From an uncultured Alcaligenaceae bacterium (GTDB lineage: Bacteria > Pseudomonadota > Gammaproteobacteria > Burkholderiales > Burkholderiaceae_B): a DNA stretch of 22,596 nucleotides. Location of the stretch: NCBI GenBank assembly GCA_937952975.1, contig CALFXX010000083.1, positions 1 through 22,596 on the forward strand. Reading direction: 5' to 3'. This document shows, in pieces, positions 8,236 to 15,818 of this stretch (positions are counted from its first letter, which is position 1; the number at the start of each line of letters is the position of its first letter). The notes beneath the pieces were generated by a model. That model was not told the origin of the DNA and searched no databases. It saw only the letters and a program-made list of their open reading frames with translations. The position numbers and the translations under genes are program-made.

Positions 8236-9134
8236 GTGCGTTCGATGCCTTCAACAGTCAGGGTTAAAAATTCAATAAAGGCCTTTACTTTCGCCGAAAG
8301 ATTGCTTCGTGGCAAATAGACTACAAATACCTCGGGGCCTTCAACAATGTAATCGGGCAAGATAGTCTTAAGTTTTCCACTTTTTAGTGCGTCTGCCGCG
8401 ATGAAGTTGCTGATCATGGTAATTCCAGCTCCAGCAACGGCGGCCTCGAGCAAGGATTCTGCGTTGTTGATATTCAATGCGCCCGAGAATGATTTAGAAA
8501 AATTTTGCCCATCTTTAGCGAATTGCCATTCGCGGTGCCCGCCAGTCATAGGCAGTAGGTACGCTAAGCAGTGATGCGCTTCTAGTTCTTCGGGGGTCGT
8601 TGGTTCGCCGTGCTGCGTTAAATACTCGGGCGAGGCGCACGCCGCAAAGCTCAGACGGCAAAGCCTGCGGGCCACCACCCGCGAGTCGCTGACAGGCCCG
8701 ATCTGGATTGCAGCATCAATCCCTTCATAGGCGAGGTCGACGACGCGATCGCTTAATTCGACGTCTACAACGAGCTCTGGATGCTGCTGAGTGAACGCCC
8801 AAAGTTTGGGGGCGATGACACGCCGACCGAAACCGACCGGCATTTGTACGCGTAGTCGACCCTTGGGTGTGGCGTTACTCATGGTGACCGCGCTTTCTGC
8901 GTCGTCGAGCTCGGCCAAAATATTACGACAGCGCTCGTAAAAGCTTGAGCCCTCGTCGGTCAGGCTCACTAGCCGGGTCGAGCGTTGCAACAGCTTGACA
9001 CCAAGTTCTTGTTCAAGGCGTGCGACGGATTTACTGATGGCCGAAGCGGTAAGCCCTAGGCGCTGCGCGGCAACGGTAAAGCTGCGCGTTTCAGCGACTT
9101 TGGCGAAAACCAGCAGAGCGTTGAGATTTCGCAT
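8232..9134 (-). CDS. LysR-family transcriptional regulator
   Basis: A 300-residue LysR regulator: N-terminal winged helix-turn-helix (about residues 1-60, with AAQRLGLTASAISKSVARLE and STRLVSLTDEG) followed by an inducer-binding domain (about 90-295). The subgroup with RGRLRVQMP-like linkers (here KGRLRVQMPVGFGRR) acts on catabolic and redox genes. It is the first gene of the minus-strand unit and is also divergent from the flavoenzyme gene 166 bases away, so it probably controls both directions from the shared intergenic region and may autoregulate. The ATG at 9134 has no strong ribosome site. The inducer is probably a substrate or intermediate of the local pathway (inference). Confidence 0.93.
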   Translation of the reverse strand: MRNLNALLVFAKVAETRSFTVAAQRLGLTASAISKSVARLEQELGVKLLQRSTRLVSLTDEGSSFYERCRNILAELDDAESAVTMSNATPKGRLRVQMPVGFGRRVIAPKLWAFTQQHPELVVDVELSDRVVDLAYEGIDAAIQIGPVSDSRVVARRLCRLSFAACASPEYLTQHGEPTTPEELEAHHCLAYLLPMTGGHREWQFAKDGQNFSKSFSGALNINNAESLLEAAVAGAGITMISNFIAADALKSGKLKTILPDYIVEGPEVFVVYLPRSNLSAKVKAFIEFLTLTVEGIERT

Positions 9135-9187
9135 TGTGAAAAGCCTATTGGTGACTGTAATTCAGTATTGTTTTTCATTTTAGCGGA

Positions 9188-9216
9188 TTGATCTACTAAT
9201 GATCAGTAGTTAGCAT
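9188..9216 (+). promoter_or_regulatory. Candidate promoter with nested dyads (LysR target region)
   Basis: TTGATC (9188-9193), a 17-base spacer and TAGCAT (9211-9216) form a plausible sigma-70 promoter for the flavoenzyme gene at 9301. Two overlapping 5-base dyads with 7-base spacers lie on it: TGATC/GATCA (9189-9193, 9201-9205) and CTACT/AGTAG (9193-9197, 9205-9209). A third, GCCTG/CAGGC (9220-9224, 9236-9240), lies near the expected +1. Divergent position beside lysR makes regulator binding likely, but a canonical T-N11-A box is not obvious. Confidence 0.5.
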
Positions 9217-9300
9217 ATTGCCTGAAGATCTATAACAGGCCTCGTTTTTTTGGGGCAGAGACAACGTCTTGCGTACTCAGGCGAGGCGAGAGGGTGATTT

Positions 9301-11292
9301 ATGTTGTTGCAACAACCAGGCCAGATTGGCAATCTGCGCTTAAAAAACCGCATCGTGATGGCGCCGATGGGGACGAACTACAGTACCACCGATGGCTTGT
9401 CGACCCAGCGTGACTGCGAGTATTACGCCGAGCGTGCGCGTGGCGGCGTCGCCATGATTATGACCGAGGCCATGATCGTGACTGAGACGGCTCGCTCGCA
9501 CCACAATTCATTATGTTGCTACCACGATCGCTTTATTCCGGGGCTTGCGCGTTTAGTGCAGGGGATTAAAGACCACGGTAGTCATGTGTTCGGTCAAATT
9601 AATCATCGTGGTGCCCTACTGCGCCGAGCGGTGTTGAACATGGAGCCTGTTGGGCCAAGTGACTGGATTAACCCCAACACGGGCGATGCGGTACGCGCTC
9701 TGCGCGTACCCGAGATCCACGAGCTGCAGGGCTTGTTCGTCGCTGCCGCTCGAAGACTCTGGTTAGCTGGTTATGACGGCGTCGAAATCCATGCGGGTAA
9801 CGGTTACTTGTTCCAACAGTTCTTTACTGAACGGGTCAATCAGCGAACCGACCAGTATGGCGGCACCTTGCAAAACCGGATGCGCATGTTGCTTGAAACG
9901 ATTGATCGAGTGAAGCAGGCGTTGCCTGATTTATGTTTGGTTGTGCGTTTAAGTGCAAGCGAGTTTGTTGAGGGTGGCTATACGCAAGAGGAGATCATTG
10001 CGTTGGCTCAAGCCGTTGAGCAAGCGGGTGCTGATGCGATTGATCTGTCGGGCGGCAGCAATGAAAGTCCGCAACTATCAAAGTATTGCATTCAGCCGCC
10101 GTCGTTTGCGCGTGGCTGTTTGGCTCCTGTTGCTAAGCCGATTAAAGAGGCAGTGAAGGTGCCGGTGTTTGTGGCGGGCCGTATTGTGACGCCAGCAGAC
10201 GCTGAAGCAGTGCTCGCTAGTGGCAGTGCCGATTTTGTTTCGGTGGGTCGCGCCTTGTATGCGGATCCGCATTGGGCAGTCAAAGCCTTTGGTGAGGTTA
10301 AGGCACCCATACGCGAATGTATTGCCTGCAATGTCTGTTTTGAACGATTAACGCTTGAAAAAGATGTGTCGTGTGTACAAAACCCGATGGTCGGCACCGA
10401 GTTTGAAGCGCTTGAGTTTGCTGAACCGCAATTATTCTCGCCACCGGCAACTCCTCGTAAAAGGGTCTTGGTCTTGGGGGCGGGGGTTGCTGGGATTGAA
10501 GCCGCAAGGGTGGCCCGTGGGCGTGGTCACGAAGTTGAGGTCTGGGAAAAGGCATCGCGTGTCGGCGGACAAATTCATTTGGCCGTCGCAGCACCCGACA
10601 AGACTGAGGTGCAGCCAGTTTGGGATTATCGTTGGTCGCAGCTCATGGAGATGAAGGTGCCTGTTAAGTGTGGCGTTGACGCAGACGCGGCAATGATTAA
10701 AGCCTTCAAGCCAGACTTTGTCGTCGTGGCAACAGGCTCTGTACCCAGAGAGGCGCCGCTTGACATCACAAAGCTTGCCAGCGATATTGCGGTGATGCAC
10801 GCTTGGGACGTGTTCAAGGCACCCGAGCGCATCGCCCCAGGTGCCTTCGTGACCGTCATTGGCGGTGGCATGGTCGGTGTTGAGGTGGCTGATTTGTTGC
10901 GCCTAAAGGGGTGCGATATTCAAGTGCTAGAAATGCAAGCGACTGCTGCAAACGGTATGGCGCGTAACAATAAGTTTGAGCTGCTTGAAAGAATTGCAGC
11001 TGCCGGTGTACGCGTCATTACAAAATGTCGCATCGAAAATTTGAGTGAGCGACACCTGACGGTCAAGATTGATCAGGCCGCTGCAACCCAATTGGCGGTT
11101 GGCAATGTGCTGATTTTTGCAAATGGGCCGCGCTCAAATATCGATGTCGTTGAAGTGCTTGAGCAAGTCGGTGTGCCTTATGCCCGGGTTGGCGATTGTC
11201 ACGCACCTGGTGATTTTTTATCTGCGATTCGAGATGGCTGGATGGTGGCCCTCGGTATTGATCAACAACCTTTTTCTGGAAGAACAGTATGA
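9301..11292 (+). CDS. FMN/4Fe-4S/FAD oxidoreductase, trimethylamine-dehydrogenase/dienoyl-CoA-reductase-like
   Basis: A 663-residue two-part flavoenzyme. Residues about 1-330 form an Old-Yellow-Enzyme TIM barrel that would bind FMN, with His164 and Asn167 in EIHAGNGYL as the substrate-anchoring pair and the typical RTDQYGG (182-188). A 4Fe-4S site follows: Cys340, Cys343, Cys346 and Cys358. The C-X2-C-X2-C-X11-C spacing resembles trimethylamine dehydrogenase (CIGCNVC) more than E. coli FadH, which as I recall has X3 in the third gap. Residues about 385-655 hold two Rossmann motifs, GAGVAGIEAA (393-402) and VIGGGMVGVEVA near residue 520, for FAD/NAD(P). It may reduce an activated C=C bond or oxidise a C-N bond. 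GAGGG lies seven bases before the ATG; the stop overlaps the next gene by four bases. Confidence 0.92.
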   Translation: MLLQQPGQIGNLRLKNRIVMAPMGTNYSTTDGLSTQRDCEYYAERARGGVAMIMTEAMIVTETARSHHNSLCCYHDRFIPGLARLVQGIKDHGSHVFGQINHRGALLRRAVLNMEPVGPSDWINPNTGDAVRALRVPEIHELQGLFVAAARRLWLAGYDGVEIHAGNGYLFQQFFTERVNQRTDQYGGTLQNRMRMLLETIDRVKQALPDLCLVVRLSASEFVEGGYTQEEIIALAQAVEQAGADAIDLSGGSNESPQLSKYCIQPPSFARGCLAPVAKPIKEAVKVPVFVAGRIVTPADAEAVLASGSADFVSVGRALYADPHWAVKAFGEVKAPIRECIACNVCFERLTLEKDVSCVQNPMVGTEFEALEFAEPQLFSPPATPRKRVLVLGAGVAGIEAARVARGRGHEVEVWEKASRVGGQIHLAVAAPDKTEVQPVWDYRWSQLMEMKVPVKCGVDADAAMIKAFKPDFVVVATGSVPREAPLDITKLASDIAVMHAWDVFKAPERIAPGAFVTVIGGGMVGVEVADLLRLKGCDIQVLEMQATAANGMARNNKFELLERIAAAGVRVITKCRIENLSERHLTVKIDQAAATQLAVGNVLIFANGPRSNIDVVEVLEQVGVPYARVGDCHAPGDFLSAIRDGWMVALGIDQQPFSGRTV

Positions 11293-12116
11293 CCAATAAT
11301 CAGGTGAGTAGCCCGAGTGATTTGCCAACGTACGAAGTGTTCGCTGTGCGGTATGCCACGCGCGAGGCGCAGCGCAAAAATCACTTTATCGGCGGGGATC
11401 CTCATGATGGTCCGATGCCGATGGATTATTTTGTTTGGGTGGTGCGTAATGCCCAGCACACCTTTGTTGTGGATACAGGTTTTGGTGCGGAAGTCGCAGC
11501 TAAGCGCGGACGCACGTTGTTACGCACACCTGCAGAGGGCTTGGCTGCGATCGGTGTGGATGTCGCGCAGGTCAAAGATGTGATCATCACGCATTTGCAC
11601 TATGACCACGTAGGCACTTTTGAAAGTTTTCCGATTGCACAATTTCATTTGCAAGATGATGAGATGGCGTATGCAACGGGCCGCCATATGCGGCACAAAC
11701 AATTCAATCACGGCTATGAGGTCGACGAAGTGGTTGGCATGGTGCGCATGGTTTACAAAGACCGCGTCAGTTTCTATGCGGGTGAGGCTGAGCTTGCGCC
11801 CGGGGTGTCGATTCATCGTATCGGTGGTCACACGCATGGTGTGCAGTGTGTGCGCGTTTGGACACGCCGCGGCTGGGTGGTGTTGGCTTCAGATACCAGC
11901 CATTACTATGAACATTTTGAAAAGAAACGAGCCTTTACCACGATGTTCAATGTGGCTGAAGCGGTTGAGGGTTATGGCAAACTCGAAAAGTTGGCGGGTT
12001 CGCTGCAACATATCGTGCCGGGGCATGATCCGTTAGTGATGAAGCGCTATCCCGCCGTCTCGAAAGCGCTCGAAGGGATTGCTGTCCAGCTAGACGCTGA
12101 CCCGACCTATGAATGA
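11289..12116 (+). CDS. MBL-fold hydrolase, N-acyl-homoserine-lactonase-like (copy 1)
   Basis: Metallo-beta-lactamase-fold hydrolase, 275 residues, of the group often labelled N-acyl homoserine lactonase family. It has the full dinuclear metal set: HLHYDH (102-107), His181 in GGHTHG, Asp202 in ASDTSHY and His246 in PGHDP. It lacks a signal peptide, so it is cytoplasmic. Its ATG overlaps the flavoenzyme stop (11289-11292), so the two are translated together, suggesting consecutive steps. It is clearly a paralogue of the gene at 17222, with shared blocks such as HLQDDEM, ATGR, SHYYEHFE and VPGHDPLV. In this catabolic setting it more likely opens a lactone, ester or thioester intermediate than quenches quorum signals (inference). 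Confidence 0.9.
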   Translation: MTNNQVSSPSDLPTYEVFAVRYATREAQRKNHFIGGDPHDGPMPMDYFVWVVRNAQHTFVVDTGFGAEVAAKRGRTLLRTPAEGLAAIGVDVAQVKDVIITHLHYDHVGTFESFPIAQFHLQDDEMAYATGRHMRHKQFNHGYEVDEVVGMVRMVYKDRVSFYAGEAELAPGVSIHRIGGHTHGVQCVRVWTRRGWVVLASDTSHYYEHFEKKRAFTTMFNVAEAVEGYGKLEKLAGSLQHIVPGHDPLVMKRYPAVSKALEGIAVQLDADPTYE

Positions 12117-12162
12117 TGCGTGGCTGACACCTGAGCGATTCAAATATAAAAAAAGGCACCTC

Positions 12163-13173
12163 ATGAAACGATTTACTTTTTTGTCAATTGCAGCGCGTTC
12201 GGTTACAGCGCTATCGGTTGCAGTGCTGTCTGTTGCAGCACTATCGTGCCTAGGTTTTTTTGTGCCTGTTTCGGCCCAAGAGTATCCGGCGCGGCCGGTA
12301 CAGGTGTTGGTTGGCTTTCCACCTGGCGGTAGTGCTGACATTGTGGGTCGCCTGATCATGCAAAAGCTCAGCGACTCAACGGGTAAGCAATTCGTCGTTG
12401 AAAATCGTACCGGGGCCGGAGGCAATCTCGCTTTTGCGGCGACTGCCACGGCCAAGGCTGATGGCTACACATTGTTATTTAGTACGCCTGGAATCGCGAT
12501 TAATCCAAGCTTATATAAAAAGGTGAATTTCAAGATTGAAGACTTCACTCCAATCGCCTTAATTGGCGAAGCGCCGTTAGTGTTATTGGCAAACGCAAAG
12601 CTGCCAATCAAAACGATCAATGACTTGGTTGCGATGGGTAAGACTAAGCCAGACGCGATTCGTTTTGCAAGCTCGGGTAACGGCAGTTCATCACATCTGG
12701 CGATGGACGTGTTGCGTCACATGACTGGTATGCAATATCTGCATATTCCCTATCGTGGCGGTGGCCCAGCCTTAGTCGATGTGATGTCGGGCGAAGTTGA
12801 TGTCACCATGTTGCCGATTTCTGAAAGCATGCCATACGTGCGCGATGGTCGTGTGATTGCTTTGGGTCAAACAGGCGTTACGCGCTCGACCATTGCCAAA
12901 GATATGCCGACGATTGAAGAAGCTGGTGTCAAAGGTTACGCCTCAACAACCTGGTATATGGTCTTGGGCCCTGCAAATTTGCCAGCGAGTGTGGTGTCCT
13001 ACATTCAAAAGCAACTTTCGAATGTCTTGCAAATTCCTGATTTGCGAGACAAGGTGGAGGCCGCCGGGGTGAGTATTATCAATGGTGATGCAGCCAAAGC
13101 CCAAGCGTTTTTAGACTCAGAGTATAAAAAATGGGCAGCTTTAATTAAAGCTTCTGGTACGGTCATCGAGTAA
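12163..13173 (+). CDS. TTT-family extracytoplasmic solute receptor (Bug), copy 1
   Basis: Periplasmic receptor of the tripartite tricarboxylate transporter family, 337 residues. The start at 12163 gives a classic signal peptide (MKRF, hydrophobic core, cleavage near VSAQ-EYPA); an upstream ATG at 12109 adds 18 polar residues and overlaps the MBL gene. Bug hallmarks: VGFPPGGSADIVGR after the first strand, VVENRTGAGG, and HIPYRGGGPAL with a following VDVTM. The signal peptide core contains three tandem 15-base units (12199-12243) encoding SVTAL, SVAVL and SVAAL. No TctA/TctB permease genes are in the window, which is common for Bug receptors. The ligand is probably a carboxylate, unknown. Confidence 0.9.
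   Translation: MKRFTFLSIAARSVTALSVAVLSVAALSCLGFFVPVSAQEYPARPVQVLVGFPPGGSADIVGRLIMQKLSDSTGKQFVVENRTGAGGNLAFAATATAKADGYTLLFSTPGIAINPSLYKKVNFKIEDFTPIALIGEAPLVLLANAKLPIKTINDLVAMGKTKPDAIRFASSGNGSSSHLAMDVLRHMTGMQYLHIPYRGGGPALVDVMSGEVDVTMLPISESMPYVRDGRVIALGQTGVTRSTIAKDMPTIEEAGVKGYASTTWYMVLGPANLPASVVSYIQKQLSNVLQIPDLRDKVEAAGVSIINGDAAKAQAFLDSEYKKWAALIKASGTVIE
12199..12243 (+). repeat. Three tandem 15-base units inside a signal-peptide sequence
   Basis: Three adjacent in-frame 15-base units, 12199-12213, 12214-12228 and 12229-12243, each of the form TCGGTTRCAGYRCTR with TCT in the third. They encode S-V-(T/A)-(A/V)-L three times, making up the hydrophobic core (residues 13-27) of the Bug receptor signal peptide. 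Copies differ at a few positions, mostly synonymous or conservative, so the duplication is not brand new. Confidence 0.85.
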
Positions 13174-13185
13174 CTGAGTGTATTG

Positions 13186-14169
13186 ATGCGAAGCGTTTGG
13201 TTGTTAGGCTTAAAGACTGTCGCTGTTCTCGCGGCGGTTTTTGTCTGCCTGAGTGGTCACGCTCAAGAGCCAATCTGGCCGAATCGCCCGATTAAGCTGG
13301 TCGTTCCTTACACGCCAGGTGGTGGTACTGACATCTTGGGGCGTATGTTAGGAAGGCGCTTATCCGATACTTTGGGCGTGTCCGTTGTGATTGAAAATCG
13401 CCCAGGATCCGACGGTAGCATCGGCACAGATGCCGTAGCCAAGGCACAGCCTGACGGCTATACGTTACTCATTGACGGTACAAGCCAAGCGTACAACGTG
13501 GCCTTTGGAAAAAAGTTGCCGTATGTATCGTCCAGAGATCTGGCGCCCGTGGCGCAGACCGCGAATCAACAAGTGCTGTTGATTGTGAATGCGAAGGTGC
13601 CAATTCAATCGGTGCAGCAATTGATTGCTTACGCTCACGCACATCCCGGAAAATTAAGCTACGGCGCGAGTTCTAATGCCAACGTGTTGCCGATGGAGTT
13701 GTTCAAAATCCTGACCAAAACCGATATCGTGCATGTGCCATATCGCGGATCGGGGCCTATGCTCAATGACTTACTCGGTGGGCAGGTCGAATTATCGATG
13801 AGTGGTGCCGCGGCACCCTTGCCGCATGTGCGGGCAGGGTCTTTGCGGGTATTGGGGCTTGGAGATGATCATCGCTCAACTTCATTGCCCGAGTTTCCGA
13901 CGATCGCCGAGTCGGGTGTGCCTGGTTTTCAAACGCTGCAATGGAGTGGCGTGTATGCACCTGCGGCAACACCTAAGCCTATCATCGAGCGCTTAAATCG
14001 CGAGATTGTCGCGATCGTAAAAGACCCAATATTTATCAAGCAGATGGTCGAAGTTGGATTTGACCCGGTCACTGGGCCGAACACCCCTGAAGTATGGGGA
14101 GCGTTAGTGGCTGGTGAGGTGAACAAATGGAGCGCCATTGTTAAGCAAGCAGGCCTAAAAGCAGAATAG
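13186..14169 (+). CDS. TTT-family extracytoplasmic solute receptor (Bug), copy 2
   Basis: Second Bug receptor, 327 residues from the ATG at 13186 (a TTG just before it is possible). Signal peptide about residues 1-25 ends GHAQ-EPIW. Bug motifs: VVPYTPGGGTDILGR, VIENRPGSDGSIGTD, KAQPDGYTLL and HVPYRGSGPMLNDLLGGQV. It begins 12 bases after the first receptor gene, so they share a transcript, yet the two differ through most of their length and are diverged paralogues rather than a recent copy. Two adjacent receptors may serve different ligands through a permease encoded elsewhere. The ribosome site is weak. Confidence 0.9.
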   Translation: MRSVWLLGLKTVAVLAAVFVCLSGHAQEPIWPNRPIKLVVPYTPGGGTDILGRMLGRRLSDTLGVSVVIENRPGSDGSIGTDAVAKAQPDGYTLLIDGTSQAYNVAFGKKLPYVSSRDLAPVAQTANQQVLLIVNAKVPIQSVQQLIAYAHAHPGKLSYGASSNANVLPMELFKILTKTDIVHVPYRGSGPMLNDLLGGQVELSMSGAAAPLPHVRAGSLRVLGLGDDHRSTSLPEFPTIAESGVPGFQTLQWSGVYAPAATPKPIIERLNREIVAIVKDPIFIKQMVEVGFDPVTGPNTPEVWGALVAGEVNKWSAIVKQAGLKAE

Positions 14170-14214
14170 CGATTGCAAGTTGATGTGCTTTGAGTCGGCT
14201 TCACAGACGGATTG

Positions 14215-14281
14215 TTGTTTGGATCTAAAACAAAGTGAGTAGAGTTTTATGACGCACGAAGGATCGGGCTAAGGTCGCCCG
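14215..14281. promoter_or_regulatory. Two small inverted repeats in the leader of the MmgE/PrpD genes
   Basis: The 171-base gap between the second receptor and the first MmgE/PrpD gene holds TTGTTT/AAACAA (14215-14220, 14228-14233; 7-base spacer) and a GC hairpin CGGGC/GCCCG (14265-14269, 14277-14281; 7-base loop). The first could be an operator; the second could be an attenuator or weak terminator, but its nearest T-rich tract starts about 20 bases later (14302). No convincing -35/-10 pair was found. Confidence 0.35.
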
Positions 14282-14310
14282 CTTTGATGGTAAGTGACAA
14301 GATTTTTTAA

Positions 14311-14324
14311 TTTTTATTTTTAAC
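14311..14324 (+). repeat. T-rich leader 14-mer, copy 1
   Basis: TTTTTATTTTTAAC, part of a T-rich tract from 14303, ends 16 bases before the ATG of the first MmgE/PrpD gene. The identical 14-mer occurs before the second MmgE/PrpD gene (15764-15777). Neither gene has a good Shine-Dalgarno sequence, so a U-rich leader may help ribosome (S1) binding; chance from low complexity is also possible. Confidence 0.5.
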
Positions 14325-14340
14325 GATTCAAAACGAGACT

Positions 14341-15744
14341 ATGGATAGCCACCCGCAATCTTTATTACCCGGTGCCACGCAAAAACTCGCAGAGTTTGCC
14401 GCCGGTATTGACTATGCTGCGATCCCCGCAGAGGTGATCGAACGCATGAAGACCAGTTTTCTGGATAGCGTCGGTTGTTGCTTGTTTGGGGCAACATTGC
14501 CTTGGACACAGCGTGTTCAAGCCATGATCGAAGAGGAAGGCGCACGCCCCGTTGCGTCGATTTTTGGAACCGGCAAAAAAACGTCAATGGCTGGTGCGGT
14601 ACTCGTGAATTCAACAGCAGGTCACGCGTTTGAACTTGATGATATTCACAAAGAGTCGATCGTTCACGCTGGCTCGATCGCAACACCCGTCGTGGTGGCC
14701 TTGGCCGAGCAAGCTGGTGGCGCAAGTGGCAAGACTCTGTTAACCGCAATGACCACGGGGTATGAAATCGGTACGCGTGTCGGCAATGCGGCGACCATGG
14801 GATTGTTCTTTCGCGGTTTTCATCCGCAAGGGACCTCTGGCGCGTTCGTGGCTGCGGCCTCTGCTGCCAAGATGCTCAAGCTTAATGCTCCGCGCATGCA
14901 GCATGCGCTTGGTATCGTCGGTTCTCAGGCCGGCGGATTGATGGCTGCTCAAGAGGGCGCCATGGTCAAGCGTTTTCACTCTGGTCGTGCGGCGCAAAGC
15001 GGCGTGTACTCGGCCTATCTGGCACAACGAGACTTCACCGGTATCAGTGACGTGCTTGAGGCCGGCTATGGTGGGTATCTCAGCTCATACTCTGACAAAC
15101 CCAATGCCGGTCGGTTGACTGAGGATCTGGGTGTGGTCTGGGAAACCGGCAAGGTGGGCTACAAGCCCCATGCCTGTGTGACGAGCATTCACTCTGCTTT
15201 AGATGCCTTCGCGTATTTGCTTAATACGCATCACTTAACGCCTGATGATCTGAGCAAAGTTGAAATTGGGATGAGCCCAATGACCTACACCCACTGCGCC
15301 TGGGAATATAAAGCACAAGGGGTCACCGCTGCGCAGATGAATTTGTTTTATGGCATCGCTGTGATCGGCTTTGATGGCAAAGCGTTTGTTGCTCAATACG
15401 CCGAAGATCGCTTGGCCGATCCTAAAATTATGGATTTCATCACGCGTATTGAGGCAAGTATCGATCGAGAAATCGAAGCCATGGGGGCGGCTTATCGACA
15501 TGCCGCACGCGTGAAGGTCACGACGCGCGATGGGCGCACCTTTCAGCATGAAATTCTGAATCGACGCGGAAGCCCTGAAAATCCTTTGTCTCACGAGGAT
15601 GTTGTTTACAAGTTTCGCAATGTTGTTGAGTCATGCTTAAGTGCCAAAAATATTGATCGCGCCATTGCGTTGATTGGGCAATTAGACCGTCTTGAGGATA
15701 CCTCTGAACTTTTTGCTCTCTTGGCGGCCGCGCGTAACGCCTAA
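14341..15744 (+). CDS. MmgE/PrpD family protein, copy 1
   Basis: Cytoplasmic enzyme of the MmgE/PrpD superfamily, which includes 2-methylcitrate dehydratase, cis-aconitate decarboxylase and iminodisuccinate epimerase. Length 467 residues, normal. Family motifs: HAFELDDIHKES (95-106), the FHPQGTSGAF segment (160-169), KRFHSGRAAQSG (210-221) and GYKPHACVTSIHSALDA around residues 278-294. The HSGRAAQSG block, with its Arg, is in the usual form. The start at 14341 has only a weak GAG upstream. It is followed after 74 bases by a second family member. Which reaction it performs (dehydration, epimerisation or decarboxylation of a polycarboxylate) cannot be told; pairing with the PrpB-like lyase across the locus suggests a methylcitrate-like branch. 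Confidence 0.9.
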   Translation: MDSHPQSLLPGATQKLAEFAAGIDYAAIPAEVIERMKTSFLDSVGCCLFGATLPWTQRVQAMIEEEGARPVASIFGTGKKTSMAGAVLVNSTAGHAFELDDIHKESIVHAGSIATPVVVALAEQAGGASGKTLLTAMTTGYEIGTRVGNAATMGLFFRGFHPQGTSGAFVAAASAAKMLKLNAPRMQHALGIVGSQAGGLMAAQEGAMVKRFHSGRAAQSGVYSAYLAQRDFTGISDVLEAGYGGYLSSYSDKPNAGRLTEDLGVVWETGKVGYKPHACVTSIHSALDAFAYLLNTHHLTPDDLSKVEIGMSPMTYTHCAWEYKAQGVTAAQMNLFYGIAVIGFDGKAFVAQYAEDRLADPKIMDFITRIEASIDREIEAMGAAYRHAARVKVTTRDGRTFQHEILNRRGSPENPLSHEDVVYKFRNVVESCLSAKNIDRAIALIGQLDRLEDTSELFALLAAARNA

Positions 15745-15760
15745 AAAATCTAGTTTTTTA
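15742..15760. other. A/T palindrome over the stop codon of the first MmgE/PrpD gene
   Basis: TAAAAAA (15742-15748), TCTAG, TTTTTTA (15754-15760): perfect 7-base arms that include the TAA stop, followed by a further T-rich run to about 15774. It could give weak transcript termination between the two MmgE/PrpD genes, but the stem is all A/U and so of low stability. Confidence 0.35.
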
Positions 15761-15763
15761 TCT

Positions 15764-15777
15764 TTTTTATTTTTAAC
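15764..15777 (+). repeat. T-rich leader 14-mer, copy 2
   Basis: Second exact copy of TTTTTATTTTTAAC, 41 bases before the ATG at 15819, inside a pyrimidine-rich 74-base gap. Confidence 0.5.
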
Positions 15778-15818
15778 CTTTAACTTTTAATCTTTGAGCA
15801 GGCTTGCCCTGAAATATT

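Noticed and set aside
12109..12162. Upstream ATG for the first Bug receptor
   Set aside because: It would add 18 polar residues ahead of a normal signal peptide and overlaps the MBL gene end; 12163 fits the family.
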